From the NCBI RefSeq assembly GCF_003332275.1, contig NZ_QOVA01000002.1:248001-312000 (forward strand): 64,000 nucleotides of DNA, written 5' to 3'. Shown here one piece after another: positions 45,794 through 53,937 of the stretch. A program made the position numbers and the translations under genes. Below the pieces are notes generated by a model. The model worked only from the letters and a program-made list of their open reading frames with translations, did not search any database and was not told the origin of the DNA. The DNA comes from Edaphovirga cremea (GTDB lineage Bacteria > Pseudomonadota > Gammaproteobacteria > Enterobacterales > Enterobacteriaceae). Numbering within the stretch: position 1 is the stretch's first letter; each line of letters opens with the position of its first letter.

Positions 45794-46035
45794 GATTTAC
45801 CTCCTCGCGAGCAGGCGGTATTTAAAGATGCCGTCGCGGTGGGTTGTGCCTGGCAGGTGTGAAGCGCGGTGGTGTGCACCGGTTTCAGCATTTGCACCGT
45901 GACCTGCTCGCCAATAAGCATGCCTAACAATCCCACCAGTGCGATGGCGGGTGGTGCCGGGGAGCGAGCTTTAAGCAGGGCATATATCAGGCCAATCAAA
46001 ATGCCGGCAAACAGTGACAGTAATTCTGCACTCAT
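45790..46035 (-). CDS. XapX-domain membrane protein 2
   Basis: An 81-residue paralogue of the neighbouring XapX protein: LLSLFAGILIGLIYALLKARSPAPPAIALVGLLGMLIGEQV. The start is ATG 46035, which has GGGAG 7 nt upstream; a longer in-frame start at 46053 is disfavoured. After the second membrane segment a 35-residue tail is rich in A, T and Q and differs from the first paralogue. Two XapX genes in ATGA overlap suggest that the products work as a pair. Confidence 0.86.
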   Translation of the reverse strand: MSAELLSLFAGILIGLIYALLKARSPAPPAIALVGLLGMLIGEQVTVQMLKPVHTTALHTCQAQPTATASLNTACSRGGKS

Positions 46036-46087
46036 GTTTATCTCCCGAATCAAGCTGGCCAGTCTTTTACCGGCCAGCTCCCGCTAA

Positions 46088-46774
46088 TTAACGTGCCGCG
46101 ACCGGTGGCAGGGTTTCGTGCTGGCTCTTCTCGCGGGAAGGGGCTTTATGCACCATGGTGTAGGCGTAATCCACACCCATACCGTAAGCACCAGAGTGCT
46201 CACGCACGATATCCATCACGTCGTTGTAAGTCTCTTTGCGTGCCCAGTCACGCTGCCATTCCAGCAACACCTGCTGCCAGGTGACCGGGATAACACCCGC
46301 CTGAATCATGCGCTGCATGGCGTAATCATGGGCTTCTTTTGAAGTGCCACCGGAGGCATCCGCCACCATATAGATTTCATAGCCACCTTCGAGCATGGCG
46401 CAAAGTGCAAAACTGTTGTTGCACACTTCGGTCCACAAACCCGATACCACCACTTTTTTCTGGCCGTTGGCGGCCAGCGCGTCACGCACTTTCTGGTCGT
46501 CCCAGGAGTTCATCGAGCTGCGTTCGAGGATCTCTTTACCAGGGAACACATCCAGCAGCTCCGGATAGGTATGGCCTGAGAAACTTTCGGTTTCCACGGT
46601 GGTGATGATGGTGGGAATGTTGAACACTTTGGCGGCTTTTGCCAGGCCGACGGTGTTATTTTTTAGCACCTGGCGGTCAATCGACTGCACGCCGAAAGCC
46701 ATCTGTGGTTGTTGGTCGATAAAGATAATTTGACAGTTATCAGGCGTCAGGACTTCAAGCTTAGAGGTTGTCAT
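46088..46774 (-). CDS. YcaC-like isochorismatase-family hydrolase
   Basis: A 228-residue cysteine hydrolase-fold protein and first gene of the minus-strand operon. The catalytic triad is visible: D in IIFIDQQPQM (about 20), K in GQKKVVVSG and C in GLWTEVCNNSFAL (about 120). The middle and end (HTYPELLDVFPGKEILERSSMNSWDD, VIPVTWQQVLLEWQRDW) follow the YcaC subfamily, whose natural substrate is not settled. The ATG at 46774 is preferred; 46786 is four codons earlier with no better ribosome-binding site. Its promoter should lie in 46775-47079, shared with the divergent amidohydrolase gene. Confidence 0.88.
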   Translation of the reverse strand: MTTSKLEVLTPDNCQIIFIDQQPQMAFGVQSIDRQVLKNNTVGLAKAAKVFNIPTIITTVETESFSGHTYPELLDVFPGKEILERSSMNSWDDQKVRDALAANGQKKVVVSGLWTEVCNNSFALCAMLEGGYEIYMVADASGGTSKEAHDYAMQRMIQAGVIPVTWQQVLLEWQRDWARKETYNDVMDIVREHSGAYGMGVDYAYTMVHKAPSREKSQHETLPPVAAR

Positions 46775-46916
46775 AACAATACCCATTCAGAATGTGGTTA
46801 AAAGTATCAGAACCGCCACGCTTGAGACGCAGCGACAGTCGGGACAGCAACCTTGTGATGAATGTCATCAACGAGCTGAATATTAGATGGGTGAGCGCGG
46901 CAAAACTATTATCTGA

Positions 46917-46980
46917 TGGTATAACTAACCCTTGGTATAACTATACTTTGGTATAGCTATCCCTATGTATAACTGGTCAT
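46917..46980. promoter_or_regulatory. Four tandem 16-bp repeats, operator candidate
   Basis: TGGTATAACT, TGGTATAACT, TGGTATAGCT and ATGTATAACT begin at 46917, 46933, 46949 and 46965, an exact 16-bp period, each followed by a less conserved six bases. The repeats lie in the 305-bp region between divergent operons. Each unit also has a weak palindromic character (GTATA-CTAT). A FixJ-type regulator encoded at 51934 is a natural candidate to bind here. Confidence 0.7.
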
Positions 46981-47079
46981 TTCCCCCCACCATTTACATA
47001 CTCTTTCCTGTTCATGCCACCCACTGAGGGGGCGTGCTGTTTGTCCGGTCTGAGCCGGGCATCTCTAACGGGAGGATGT

Positions 47080-48957
47080 ATGGTTTCACTGGGCAAAGCA
47101 GATTTAATCCTGGTTAACGGACAGTTTCATACCGTCGATCGCGAAAACCCGCTCGCAGAAGCAGTCGCAATTCGTGAGGGGAAATTCCTTGAAGTCGGCA
47201 CGGTGGCGCAGGTCATGCAGCACCACGCTGAAGGGACAAAAGTGGTGGACCTGAAAGGGCACACGGCCATCCCTGGACTGAATGATTCCCACCTGCACCT
47301 GATCCGTGGTGGCCTGAACTACAACCTTGAACTGCGCTGGGAAGGGGTGCCTTCGCTGGCTGACGCGCTACGGATGTTAAGAGAACAGGCGCTGCGTACC
47401 CCGTCACCACAGTGGGTGCGTGTGGTGGGCGGCTGGAGCGAATTCCAGTTTGCCGAACGCCGTATGCCGACGCTCGATGAGATAAACGAAGCTGCGCCGG
47501 AAACGCCTGTCTTCATTCTTCATCTTTATGGTCGTGCTTTGCTTAACCGCGCAGCACTTCACGTGGTGGGTTACACCAAAGACACGCCAAATCCTCCGGG
47601 TGGGGAAATTCAGCGCGACAGCAACGGCAACCCAACCGGCATGCTGATTGCGCGACCGAATGCGATGATCCTTTATTCCACGCTGGCTAAAGGCCCGAAA
47701 TTACCCCTTGAACATCAGGTCAACTCAACGCGCCAGTTTATGCGTGAACTGAATCGTCTGGGATTGACCAGCGCCATCGATGCGGGTGGTGGCTTCCAGA
47801 ATTACCCGGAAGACTACGAAGTGATTGCCGAGTTGCATCAGAAAAAACAGATGACGCTGCGCATTGCCTACAACCTGTTTACCCAACGTCCGGGCCACGA
47901 ACTGGAAGATTTCGAGAAATGGACGGATATGTTGACCCCCGGCCAGGGCAGCGATTACTTCCGCCATAATGGCGCGGGTGAAATGCTGGTGTTCTCCGCC
48001 GCTGATTTTGAAGATTTCCTCGAACCACGTCCGGATTTAGCACCAGGAATGGAGGACGAGCTGGAGCGAGTGGTGAGCCATCTGGTTGAACATCGCTGGC
48101 CTTTTCGCTTGCATGCCACCTACGACGAATCCATCAGCCGCATGTTAGACGTGTTTGAAAAAGTGAACCGCGAAATCCCATTCGACGGCCTGCATTGGTT
48201 CTTTGACCATGCCGAAACCATCACCCAGAAAAATATCGACAGAATTAAGGCGTTGGGTGGGGGCATTGCGGTTCAACACCGTATGGCTTTCCAGGGCGAA
48301 TATTTTGCAGAGCGCTATGGCATAGAAGCCACTCGTCATACGCCGCCGGTCGCACGCATGCTGGAAACAGGTGTTCCGGTGGGATTAGGAACCGACGCAA
48401 CCCGCGTAGCCAGTTACAACCCGTGGACGGCACTTTACTGGCTGGTTTCCGGCCGTACGGTGGGGGGAATGCAGATGTATGACGTCAATGCGCGCCTGGA
48501 TCGTGACACGGCGTTGATGCTATGGACGCAGGGAAGTGCATGGTTCTCCAGTGAGCAGGGCAAAAAAGGGCAAATCAGGGCGGGCCAGCTGGCGGATCTG
48601 GCGGTACTGAGCAAAGATTATTTTCGCGTCCCGGAAGAGGAAATCAAAGGGATTGAATCCGTGTTAACCGTGGTAGATGGCAACATTGTCTACGCCGCCG
48701 GTACGTTTGGCCCCTTGTCGCCGCCATCCATTCCGGTACTGCCGGAGTGGTCACCCGTGGTGAATGTCCCCGGTCACTACCGCTCTGCACCACCTGTTGC
48801 CCAGACACGCGTGGGGATGACGGCACAGATGCACCATTGCAGTGGACCCTGCGGCGTTCACACCCATAATCATGATTTCGCTCGCGGCTCAAGCGTACCC
48901 GTTGCAGATGACACTGCATTCTGGGGTGCGCTCGGTTGCAGCTGCTTCGCGTTTTAA
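47080..48957 (+). CDS. YtcJ-like metal-dependent amidohydrolase
   Basis: A 625-residue amidohydrolase-3 enzyme and first gene of the plus-strand operon. The start is ATG 47080 with GGGAGG just upstream. The metal site motif is DSHLHL (about 73-78). Further residues of the TIM-barrel set are RLHATYDES (H near 347) and WFFDHAETI (H near 378), with LGTDATR (D near 430) near the end. The composite domain reforms at GQIRAGQLADLAVLSKD near 505. Such enzymes hydrolyse C-N bonds of diverse small molecules; the substrate here is unknown. The last 35 residues are an unusual Cys/His-rich tail (HHCSGPCGVHTHNHD, GCSCFAF) that is not part of the family fold. No signal peptide. Confidence 0.88.
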   Translation: MVSLGKADLILVNGQFHTVDRENPLAEAVAIREGKFLEVGTVAQVMQHHAEGTKVVDLKGHTAIPGLNDSHLHLIRGGLNYNLELRWEGVPSLADALRMLREQALRTPSPQWVRVVGGWSEFQFAERRMPTLDEINEAAPETPVFILHLYGRALLNRAALHVVGYTKDTPNPPGGEIQRDSNGNPTGMLIARPNAMILYSTLAKGPKLPLEHQVNSTRQFMRELNRLGLTSAIDAGGGFQNYPEDYEVIAELHQKKQMTLRIAYNLFTQRPGHELEDFEKWTDMLTPGQGSDYFRHNGAGEMLVFSAADFEDFLEPRPDLAPGMEDELERVVSHLVEHRWPFRLHATYDESISRMLDVFEKVNREIPFDGLHWFFDHAETITQKNIDRIKALGGGIAVQHRMAFQGEYFAERYGIEATRHTPPVARMLETGVPVGLGTDATRVASYNPWTALYWLVSGRTVGGMQMYDVNARLDRDTALMLWTQGSAWFSSEQGKKGQIRAGQLADLAVLSKDYFRVPEEEIKGIESVLTVVDGNIVYAAGTFGPLSPPSIPVLPEWSPVVNVPGHYRSAPPVAQTRVGMTAQMHHCSGPCGVHTHNHDFARGSSVPVADDTAFWGALGCSCFAF

Positions 48958-48961
48958 TGCC

Positions 48962-49393
48962 ATGAATACTTCATCGACATACTTCATTCCACCGCAGATA
49001 AACCTCGGGCTGTTCTTACTGCGCGTGGCTGGCAGCCTGCTTCTGCTCTACGTTCACGGGCTGCCGAAGGTGTTTCACTTCAGCGAAGAACTGACGCGCA
49101 TTGAAGACCCTTTTGGCATGGGGCCTTACTTCAGTTTGATACCGGCAATATTCGCTGAGGTTATCTGCCCGCTGTTCATTATTTTGGGATTCGGGACGCG
49201 TATCGCCTGCTTACCCATCATCGGTGTGCTGCTGGTGGCGATGTTGTTCGTGCACCCTGGCTGGTCCATCGCCGAGGGGCAGTTTGGCTGGTTACTCCTG
49301 ATTATCTTCACCACGCTTGCGATAACCGGGCCGGGTAAATGGTGCATCGGGGCAGGCAAACAGCGGGAATGGCGCCATGGCATCGGTCAATGA
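48962..49393 (+). CDS. DoxX-family membrane protein
   Basis: A 143-residue membrane protein with four hydrophobic segments: LGLFLLRVAGSLLLLYVHG, FSLIPAIFAEVICPLFIILG, IACLPIIGVLLVAMLFV and WLLLIIFTTLAITGPG. The Y-V-H-G-L-P-K start and G-G/F-G-T-R loop are typical of DoxX. The ATG at 48962 lies 4 bases past the amidohydrolase stop; the longer frame from 48842 would overlap that gene. Family members are linked to thiosulfate oxidation or redox stress, but often have no known role. It overlaps the MFS gene by 17 bases. Confidence 0.85.
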   Translation: MNTSSTYFIPPQINLGLFLLRVAGSLLLLYVHGLPKVFHFSEELTRIEDPFGMGPYFSLIPAIFAEVICPLFIILGFGTRIACLPIIGVLLVAMLFVHPGWSIAEGQFGWLLLIIFTTLAITGPGKWCIGAGKQREWRHGIGQ

Positions 49394-51005
49394 AGTTCAC
49401 CACGTTACCGCCGAAGCGTTAAAAGAGGCGACCACGACCAGCGGGTCACCCTGGCAGCCCCTGAGTCAGCGTGTGTTCCGCATGTTATGGATTGCGACCG
49501 TCGTCTCGAACATCGGTTCATGGATGAACGATGTTGCCATGAACTGGACCATGCTGACGCTCAGTGCTGACCCATTGTCAGTCGCCATGATCCAGGCCGC
49601 CAGCAGCCTGCCGATGTTTTTGTTTGCCCTACCGTCAGGCGTGATGGCGGATATTGTCGACTGCCGCAAATATCTGCTTTTTTCGCAGGTGTGGACGTTA
49701 CTGGCGGCGTGCGGGTTGACCGTGCTTTCGCTGACCGGGCATGTGACGCCTGGCGTGCTGCTGGTCGTCGCTTTTCTGATGAGCACCGGTGCGGCAATGA
49801 GTTCCCCGCCGTTCCAGGCCATCGTACCGGACCTGGTTCGCAAACAGGATTTAGGGGCGGCAATAGCCCTTAATTCACTGGGGATTAATATCAGTCGCGC
49901 CATTGGGCCGGCATTGGGCGGGCTGATCCTCTCTTTTGCCGGGGCGTGGGTGGTGTTTGCGCTCAATGCGGTTTCCGTGCTGGGGGTTGCCTGGGTGTTA
50001 TACCGATGGAAAACAGAGCCTTCCGTGCAGCGCCTGCCACCGGAGCATTTTTTCTCTGCCGTGCGTGCCGGGGGGCGTTATGTCCATGCCGCCCCTGTTC
50101 TACGCAACGTGCTGGCCCGTACGGTCGCTTTTTTCCTGTTTGCCAGCGCGGCCTGGTCTTTACTGCCGTTAGTGGCCCGGCGTGAGCTCGGTTTAGGGCC
50201 CGGTGGTTACGGAATTATGCTGGCCTGTATTGGCGTGGGGGCCATTTTTGGCGCGGTGACGCTGCCGCGCTTGCGTAAACATCTCAATCCCGACCGTTTA
50301 ATGGTGCTGGCGAGCCTGATGTTTGCTGTAGCGATGCTGGCTCTCGCGTTTGTGCGGCACTTCTGGCTGTTGAGCGTCTTCGAATTTATGACGGGTTTTT
50401 CCTGGATAGCAGTGCTGACGACGCTCAATCTCGGCGCCCAGCGCAGTGCGGCGAAATGGGTGAAAGCGCGGGCACTCGCGATTTACCTGACTGTTTTCTT
50501 CGGTTCGATGACCGCAGGCAGCGCGCTGTGGGGGCAACTGGCATCGCATTATGGCATCGCCGTTTCGCTGAGTGTGGCGACCCTTGGCATGCTGTTGGGT
50601 TGTACGGCTGTGTTCCGCTGGCGGCTGGATAAAGACCCTGATCTGAACCTGGATGCCAGCGTAGAGAATCACATTGCCCCTGAGATTGACGTGCATCACA
50701 GCCGTGGTCCGGTGATGGTGAGCTACGAATATCTGATTAAGGCTGAGGATGCACACGCATTTACCGTCTGTATGCAGGATATGCGGCGCGTCAGGCGACG
50801 CGGTGGCGCACTGAGCTGGTCGGTTTATGAAGACATTCTTAAACCCGGAATTTTTGTCGAAACATTTTTGCTCGGTTCCTGGGTTGAACATCTGCGACAG
50901 GAAGAACGTTACACCATGAATGACCGAAAAATAGAACACCGTGTTCAGCAATATCATCAGGGGGAATCCCGCCCCGAGGTCCGTTATCTGGTGGCTCCGG
51001 TTTAA
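49377..51005 (+). CDS. EntS-type MFS exporter with extra C-terminal domain
   Basis: A 542-residue transporter. About 12 membrane segments fill residues 25-415 (for example MLWIATVVSNIGSWMNDVAMNW, YGIMLACIGVGAIFGAVTLPRL, AIYLTVFFGSMTAGSALWG). SNIGSWM and SLGINISRAIGPALGG are marks of the MFS_3/EntS-type branch, which exports siderophores and other products. The last 100 residues (SRGPVMVSYEYLIKAEDAHAF to RPEVRYLVAP) are soluble and resemble the ABM-like ferredoxin-fold domain found on some of these transporters. It probably exports the substrate or product of the operon's hydrolases. Its start overlaps doxX. Confidence 0.88.
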   Translation: MASVNEVHHVTAEALKEATTTSGSPWQPLSQRVFRMLWIATVVSNIGSWMNDVAMNWTMLTLSADPLSVAMIQAASSLPMFLFALPSGVMADIVDCRKYLLFSQVWTLLAACGLTVLSLTGHVTPGVLLVVAFLMSTGAAMSSPPFQAIVPDLVRKQDLGAAIALNSLGINISRAIGPALGGLILSFAGAWVVFALNAVSVLGVAWVLYRWKTEPSVQRLPPEHFFSAVRAGGRYVHAAPVLRNVLARTVAFFLFASAAWSLLPLVARRELGLGPGGYGIMLACIGVGAIFGAVTLPRLRKHLNPDRLMVLASLMFAVAMLALAFVRHFWLLSVFEFMTGFSWIAVLTTLNLGAQRSAAKWVKARALAIYLTVFFGSMTAGSALWGQLASHYGIAVSLSVATLGMLLGCTAVFRWRLDKDPDLNLDASVENHIAPEIDVHHSRGPVMVSYEYLIKAEDAHAFTVCMQDMRRVRRRGGALSWSVYEDILKPGIFVETFLLGSWVEHLRQEERYTMNDRKIEHRVQQYHQGESRPEVRYLVAPV

Positions 51006-51053
51006 CCGTGTCTGCCTCAATATCTTTCCCAACACACAATGCAGAGGTCTAAG

Positions 51054-51875
51054 ATGAGTACAATCAGCACAAAAGATGGCACGCAGATTTATTACAAAGA
51101 CTGGGGTAAAGGAAAGCCCGTGTTGTTCAGCCACGGCTGGCCACTGGATGCGGATATGTGGGACAGCCAGTTGAATTTCCTGGCTGAGCGAGGATATCGT
51201 GCCATTGCTTTTGACCGTCGCGGATTTGGCCGCTCAGACCAACCCTGGACAGGCTATGACTACGACACTTTCGCCTCAGACATTAACGACCTGATCACCC
51301 AACTCGACTTGCAAGAAGTCACGTTAGTGGGCTTCTCGATGGGTGGCGGTGATGTGGCACGTTATATCGGGCGCTACGGCAGCGAGCGTGTTGCAGCCCT
51401 GGTACTGTTGGGCGCTGTCACACCTGTCTTTGGTAAAAGTGCGACTAACCCAGACGGTGTTGATCTCTCTGTATTTGAGGGGATCCGCGAGGGATTACGT
51501 CAGGATCGCGCTCAGTTTATCAGCGATTTTGCACCAGCATTCTATGGCACTAATGCAGGGCAGACGGTATCAGAGGGCGTATTCACTCAGACTCTAAACA
51601 TTGCGCTACTGGCTTCACTGAAAGGAACAATTGATTGCGTCACGGCGTTCTCTGAAACCGACTTCCGTGAAGATCTGGCAAAAATTGACGTCCCGACACT
51701 GGTTATTCATGGTAGCAACGACCAGATAGTACCGCTTGATACCACGGGCAAAGCGGCGGCTGAATTGATCCGCGGTGCGGTACTCAAAGTCTATGACGAT
51801 GCGCCGCACGGTTTTGCCGTTACCCATCAGAGCCAATTGAACGACGATTTATTAGCGTTTTTGCAAGCGCGCTAA
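51054..51875 (+). CDS. Alpha/beta hydrolase of the cofactor-free haloperoxidase type
   Basis: A 273-residue hydrolase and last gene of the plus-strand operon. The start is ATG 51054 with GAGG 6 nt upstream. It has the oxyanion HGWP near 27, the nucleophile elbow GFSMGGG (S near 95), the acid in HGSNDQIVP (D near 222) and the base in DAPHGFAVTH (H near 251), a complete triad. DRRGFGRSDQPWTGYDYDTFA is the pattern of the non-haem chloroperoxidase/esterase group; the natural role is usually ester or lactone hydrolysis. No signal peptide. Confidence 0.92.
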   Translation: MSTISTKDGTQIYYKDWGKGKPVLFSHGWPLDADMWDSQLNFLAERGYRAIAFDRRGFGRSDQPWTGYDYDTFASDINDLITQLDLQEVTLVGFSMGGGDVARYIGRYGSERVAALVLLGAVTPVFGKSATNPDGVDLSVFEGIREGLRQDRAQFISDFAPAFYGTNAGQTVSEGVFTQTLNIALLASLKGTIDCVTAFSETDFREDLAKIDVPTLVIHGSNDQIVPLDTTGKAAAELIRGAVLKVYDDAPHGFAVTHQSQLNDDLLAFLQAR

Positions 51876-51933
51876 GTTAATCCCTGGTGCAGGGACCCAT
51901 GGGTCTCTGCATATCAACAAGAATGATGATTTA

Positions 51934-52554
51934 TCAGGATGTTTTGACTTTATTCAAATTCAGGCGCTCGGCATGGCGAACCAAATCGGCGAGTGAGCGT
52001 ACCTGCATTTTATCCATGACTCTGCGTCGATGAACCTTCACGGTGATTTCACTGACTCCCAGTTCCGCAGCAATTTGCTTATTGAGCAGGCCTTTAATCG
52101 TCAATGCCAACACTTCCTGTTCACGCGGCGTGAGTGTCTTATGACGCTGCTTAAGGTTGTGATATTCACGAAGTTCGTCAGCGTTTTCTGAGGCCAGTGT
52201 CAGTGCGTTTTCAACGGCCCTGAGCAGCTCCTCGGCTTTAACCGGTTTGGTTAAGAACTCATATGCACCGGCTTTCATGGCCTGTACCGACATGGGAATG
52301 GTGCCGTAGCCTGTGAGGAAAATGATGGGCATTTCCGTGCCGCGTGTTTTCAGCGCGTCGGTAACTTCTAAACCGTCTTTGTCTGGCATTTTCATATCCA
52401 GAATGACGCAACCCGGTAAGTCAGGAAAGGGATAGGCCAGAAAAGAGTCAGCAGAATCGAACTCGATAGCGCTGTAACCGGCAGAGTTGAGTAGTCGAAC
52501 AATCGATCGCCGTACTGAATGGTCATCATCAACAACATAAACGATGTGTTCCAT
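51934..52554 (-). CDS. FixJ-type two-component response regulator
   Basis: A 206-residue regulator. The receiver domain has YVVDDDHSVRRS (DDD), phospho-acceptor in CVILDMKMPDKDGLEV (D near 54) and K in EFLTKPVKAEEL. The LuxR-type helix-turn-helix is LTPREQEVLALTIKGLLNKQIAAELGVSEITVKVHRRRVMDKM at about 140-182. The start ATG 52554 has AGAGGG just upstream; the frame goes five codons further to 52569. FixJ regulators pair with FixL-type PAS kinases, and the hybrid kinase at 39470 ends in just such a kinase. It closes the cluster in the convergent orientation to the hydrolase gene, and is the likely binder of the 46917 repeats. Confidence 0.9.
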   Translation of the reverse strand: MEHIVYVVDDDHSVRRSIVRLLNSAGYSAIEFDSADSFLAYPFPDLPGCVILDMKMPDKDGLEVTDALKTRGTEMPIIFLTGYGTIPMSVQAMKAGAYEFLTKPVKAEELLRAVENALTLASENADELREYHNLKQRHKTLTPREQEVLALTIKGLLNKQIAAELGVSEITVKVHRRRVMDKMQVRSLADLVRHAERLNLNKVKTS

Positions 52555-52914
52555 AATTCCCTCTGTCACCCTGGTTTAAAAGAGCAGTCGTCGAAGTAAT
52601 GCCAAAAACAAAAGGCAGGTATTTTGCATGGACAATATCGTCGTAACATATTGAAAACAGTATAGTAACACCACTTCAATCATTACAAGTAATACTTAAG
52701 GATAATAGACATGCGGGGTCATGCTTCTTGCAAGAGGAGATTGTTGAGGCTCAGAGGTTGAACAAAGAAGGAAATAGGGAAAAAGTAACCATTGCCATTC
52801 ATTGTTCCGCTACCCGGTTTAATGAAGGGTTCCCCATTCTGTAGATTTACCCCGACAGGGCGTTACCTTTTACAGGGGAAATCCGCTGCGGAATATGTCG
52901 CCGGGCGACAGACA

Positions 52915-52936
52915 CAAAAAAGCCCCCGGAGGGGCT
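52915..52936 (-). terminator. Rho-independent terminator, minus strand
   Basis: AGCCCC, a 4-base loop, GGGGCT, followed on the minus strand by TTTTTTG. It is 77 bases downstream of the minus-strand gene remnant ending at 53013 and probably served that lost gene. Confidence 0.75.
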
Positions 52937-53012
52937 GAATGGGTTTGCGCCTGAGGGTCGAAACCGGCCGCCTTACGGCGACCTGTCCGGCAGCTCCATC
53001 TGCGACCATTCG

Positions 53013-53102
53013 TTACTTAGTTAACTCTGCTGTCATGTGGACGTGTTTGTCGAACTGCGCACTGGTGATTTTATAGGATGCGCCCTGTTCAGCAGCCTGC
53101 GC
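53013..53102 (-). pseudogene. 3' end of an unidentified minus-strand gene
   Basis: An open frame of 29 codons ending at TAA reads AEQGASYKITSAQFDKHVHM and a few residues more. It opens right after an in-frame TGA, has no start codon and no ribosome-binding site, but is followed by a proper terminator, so it looks like the tail of a former gene. The parent family is not recognised; a phage gene is possible. Confidence 0.4.
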
Positions 53103-53355
53103 TCAAAACTGACATGATGATCGTGTCACGTGTCAGTTGTGTGCCAGCAGCGGACGTGACTAGTCGCAGGAGGCATTAACAGATCGCGAGCAGCCCCCTC
53201 TGAACATATACAGAAAAGTTTAATAGCTGACAATGTGACGAGTAGCTAGTTTCTGAACATAAAGCATTTGAGTTTATACCCAATGCCCCCATTACATATT
53301 TGGTACCACTACAGTATGTAAGTTCAAATCTATCTGAAGCTTCAAGGAGATTTTC

Positions 53356-53487
53356 ATGAGTATTAAACCAGGCCCGAAACCGATTGCTAAAAAAACGGGA
53401 AAAGAAGATAAACGGCAACGTGTCACTCCGGAAAACAAGCCCAAACACCCCGATCTGAAAGAACATGACCACAAGAAAGGTGAATAA
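53356..53487 (+). CDS. Small 43-residue hydrophilic protein
   Basis: MSIKPGPKPIAKKTGKED and on to HDHKKGE: 43 residues, about a third Lys/Arg, rich in Pro, His and Glu, with no hydrophobic segment. The ATG is preceded by AAGGAG with ideal spacing, the best Shine-Dalgarno in this area. Likely unstructured; function not recognised. It stands alone between the degraded region and the NACHT gene. Confidence 0.6.
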   Translation: MSIKPGPKPIAKKTGKEDKRQRVTPENKPKHPDLKEHDHKKGE

Positions 53488-53937
53488 CAACTCTCTGTGT
53501 TAAGTATCAGACATCGCAGGCATGTACATCATCCATGCCTACTTTCTTCCCTACCAGATAAACCTTCTACATACGCTTCTCGCTCATTGCGTTCCTTTGG
53601 CCCCTGCATCCATCGGTTGAACTCACAGCCAAGAGCAGACGTTGCGTACATCCTGCAATATTGCTCCTTGTTGATCAAGTCTAAGGAAAAATGCTAACTG
53701 CTTATTGCTATACAAAGGCACAAGATAAAAATTTATAGGAATCCAACTGCGTTGAACATTCTGCATAGATGTCCACCAGGTATTAGTAAATACAAGTTTG
53801 ATTAAAAGACGCTGCATTTATTAGGCGGAATCCCGTCATGGCCTTCGACGGCAGTTAACCAATTCGTTATTATATAAATCCAACAGCATTGTCTGCCGGA
53901 TGCTAAAAATCCCCAAACCGTTTAACAGGAAGAACTG
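53488..53937. other. Upstream region of the NACHT gene
   Basis: No gene is seen in these 450 bases. Near 53612-53650 there is a TTGAACTCACAGC...GCAGACGTTGCGTAC piece that matches the dispersed repeat at 32980. The promoter of the NACHT gene should be in the AT-rich last 130 bases; no convincing -35/-10 pair was found. Confidence 0.45.

Larger units (their letters stand above)
52555..53355. other. Gap with a terminator and a degraded gene end
   Basis: Holds the upstream region of the FixJ-type gene, a minus-strand terminator (52915-52936) and a 29-codon minus-strand remnant (53013-53102). The rest, including 52620-52910 and 53106-53340, shows no gene. A CAGCAGCGGACGTGAC piece at about 53148 belongs to the dispersed short repeats. 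Confidence 0.5.

Noticed and set aside
50298-51134. Minus-strand open frame of 278 codons opposite the MFS gene
   Set aside because: It overlaps the end of the MFS gene and the start of the hydrolase gene on the other strand and has no ribosome-binding site or family signature.
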